Part shown: piece after piece, positions 20,358 through 20,395 of the stretch
Numbering within the stretch: the stretch's first letter is position 1
Layout: every line of letters starts with the position of its first letter
From: Bacillota bacterium
GTDB lineage: Bacteria > Bacillota > Clostridia > Lachnospirales > Lachnospiraceae
Assembly: GCA_023392995.1 (NCBI GenBank)
Contig: JAEWMZ010000002.1
Location: forward strand, 1 to 20,395
Reading direction: 5' to 3'
DNA: 20,395 nucleotides
Program-made: the position numbers and the translations under genes
The notes under the pieces: generated by a model
Databases searched by the model: none
What the model was told of the DNA's origin: nothing
Seen by the model: only the letters and a program-made list of their open reading frames with translations

Positions 20358-20395
20358 AAATCCCTCTCCTTTTCATCTAAGACAATTGCAGGCGA

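Noticed and set aside
1..20395. tRNA, rRNA, prophage or integrase attachment site
   Set aside because: No cloverleaf-like sequence with a CCA end, no rRNA-like stretch, and no integrase or phage structural genes were seen. The only mobile element is the IS at 984-2835.

Overview
The window looks like a chromosomal segment of a low-GC Gram-positive anaerobe. The best guess is a clostridial, Lachnospiraceae-like Firmicute. This rests on the AT-rich spacers, strong AGGAGG-type ribosome sites, sigma-A type promoters, a Csp-like S8 peptidase, an AdaA/Ogt alkylation-repair set and a uroporphyrinogen-decarboxylase-like methyltransferase relative. The taxonomy is inferred from gene content and style, not from a marker gene. 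Every host gene lies on the minus strand; only the inserted transposase gene reads on the plus strand.

Layout, left to right: (1) the 5' part of an S8 peptidase gene (1-860). (2) A complete IS1182-type insertion sequence (984-2835) with an 8-bp target duplication. (3) A six-gene unit transcribed from about 9190 down to 2912: UbiD-like decarboxylase, UbiA-like prenyltransferase, UbiX-like flavin prenyltransferase, lipoprotein solute-binding protein, ABC ATPase and ABC permease. The three enzymes are the set used late in quinone synthesis (prenylation, and prFMN-dependent decarboxylation). No ring-making genes are present, but an importer is fused to the operon, so salvage of an external aromatic acid for quinone synthesis is an attractive hypothesis. 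Its spacers are filled with degenerate tandem and dispersed repeats. (4) A DUF1593/Sde182-like nucleoside-hydrolase-fold protein (9637-11157). (5) A DinG/YoaA-type Fe-S helicase (11427-13364). (6) A small nitroreductase (13653-14156), then a spacer packed with hairpins. (7) A MarR regulator and an MFS drug exporter (14549-16676). Each has its own promoter, and both promoters carry the same ATTGnA...TnCAAT operator-like palindrome at the -10/start region. The exporter has an unusual N-terminal tail of about 18 tetrapeptide repeats. (8) An alkylation-repair group: AdaA, Ogt-type methyltransferase, and an MGMT-fold protein lacking the acceptor cysteine (16832-18734). (9) An L-rhamnose mutarotase and a uroporphyrinogen-decarboxylase-like protein (18936-20357), closed by a clear terminator.

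The most interesting items are the UbiD/UbiA/UbiX-plus-importer operon, the repeat-tailed exporter with its shared MarR operator, the Cys-less MGMT homologue, and a dispersed hairpin repeat found three times (4638, 6391, 14378) whose stems show a compensatory base-pair change. All assignments come from reading the sequence; no database search was run.
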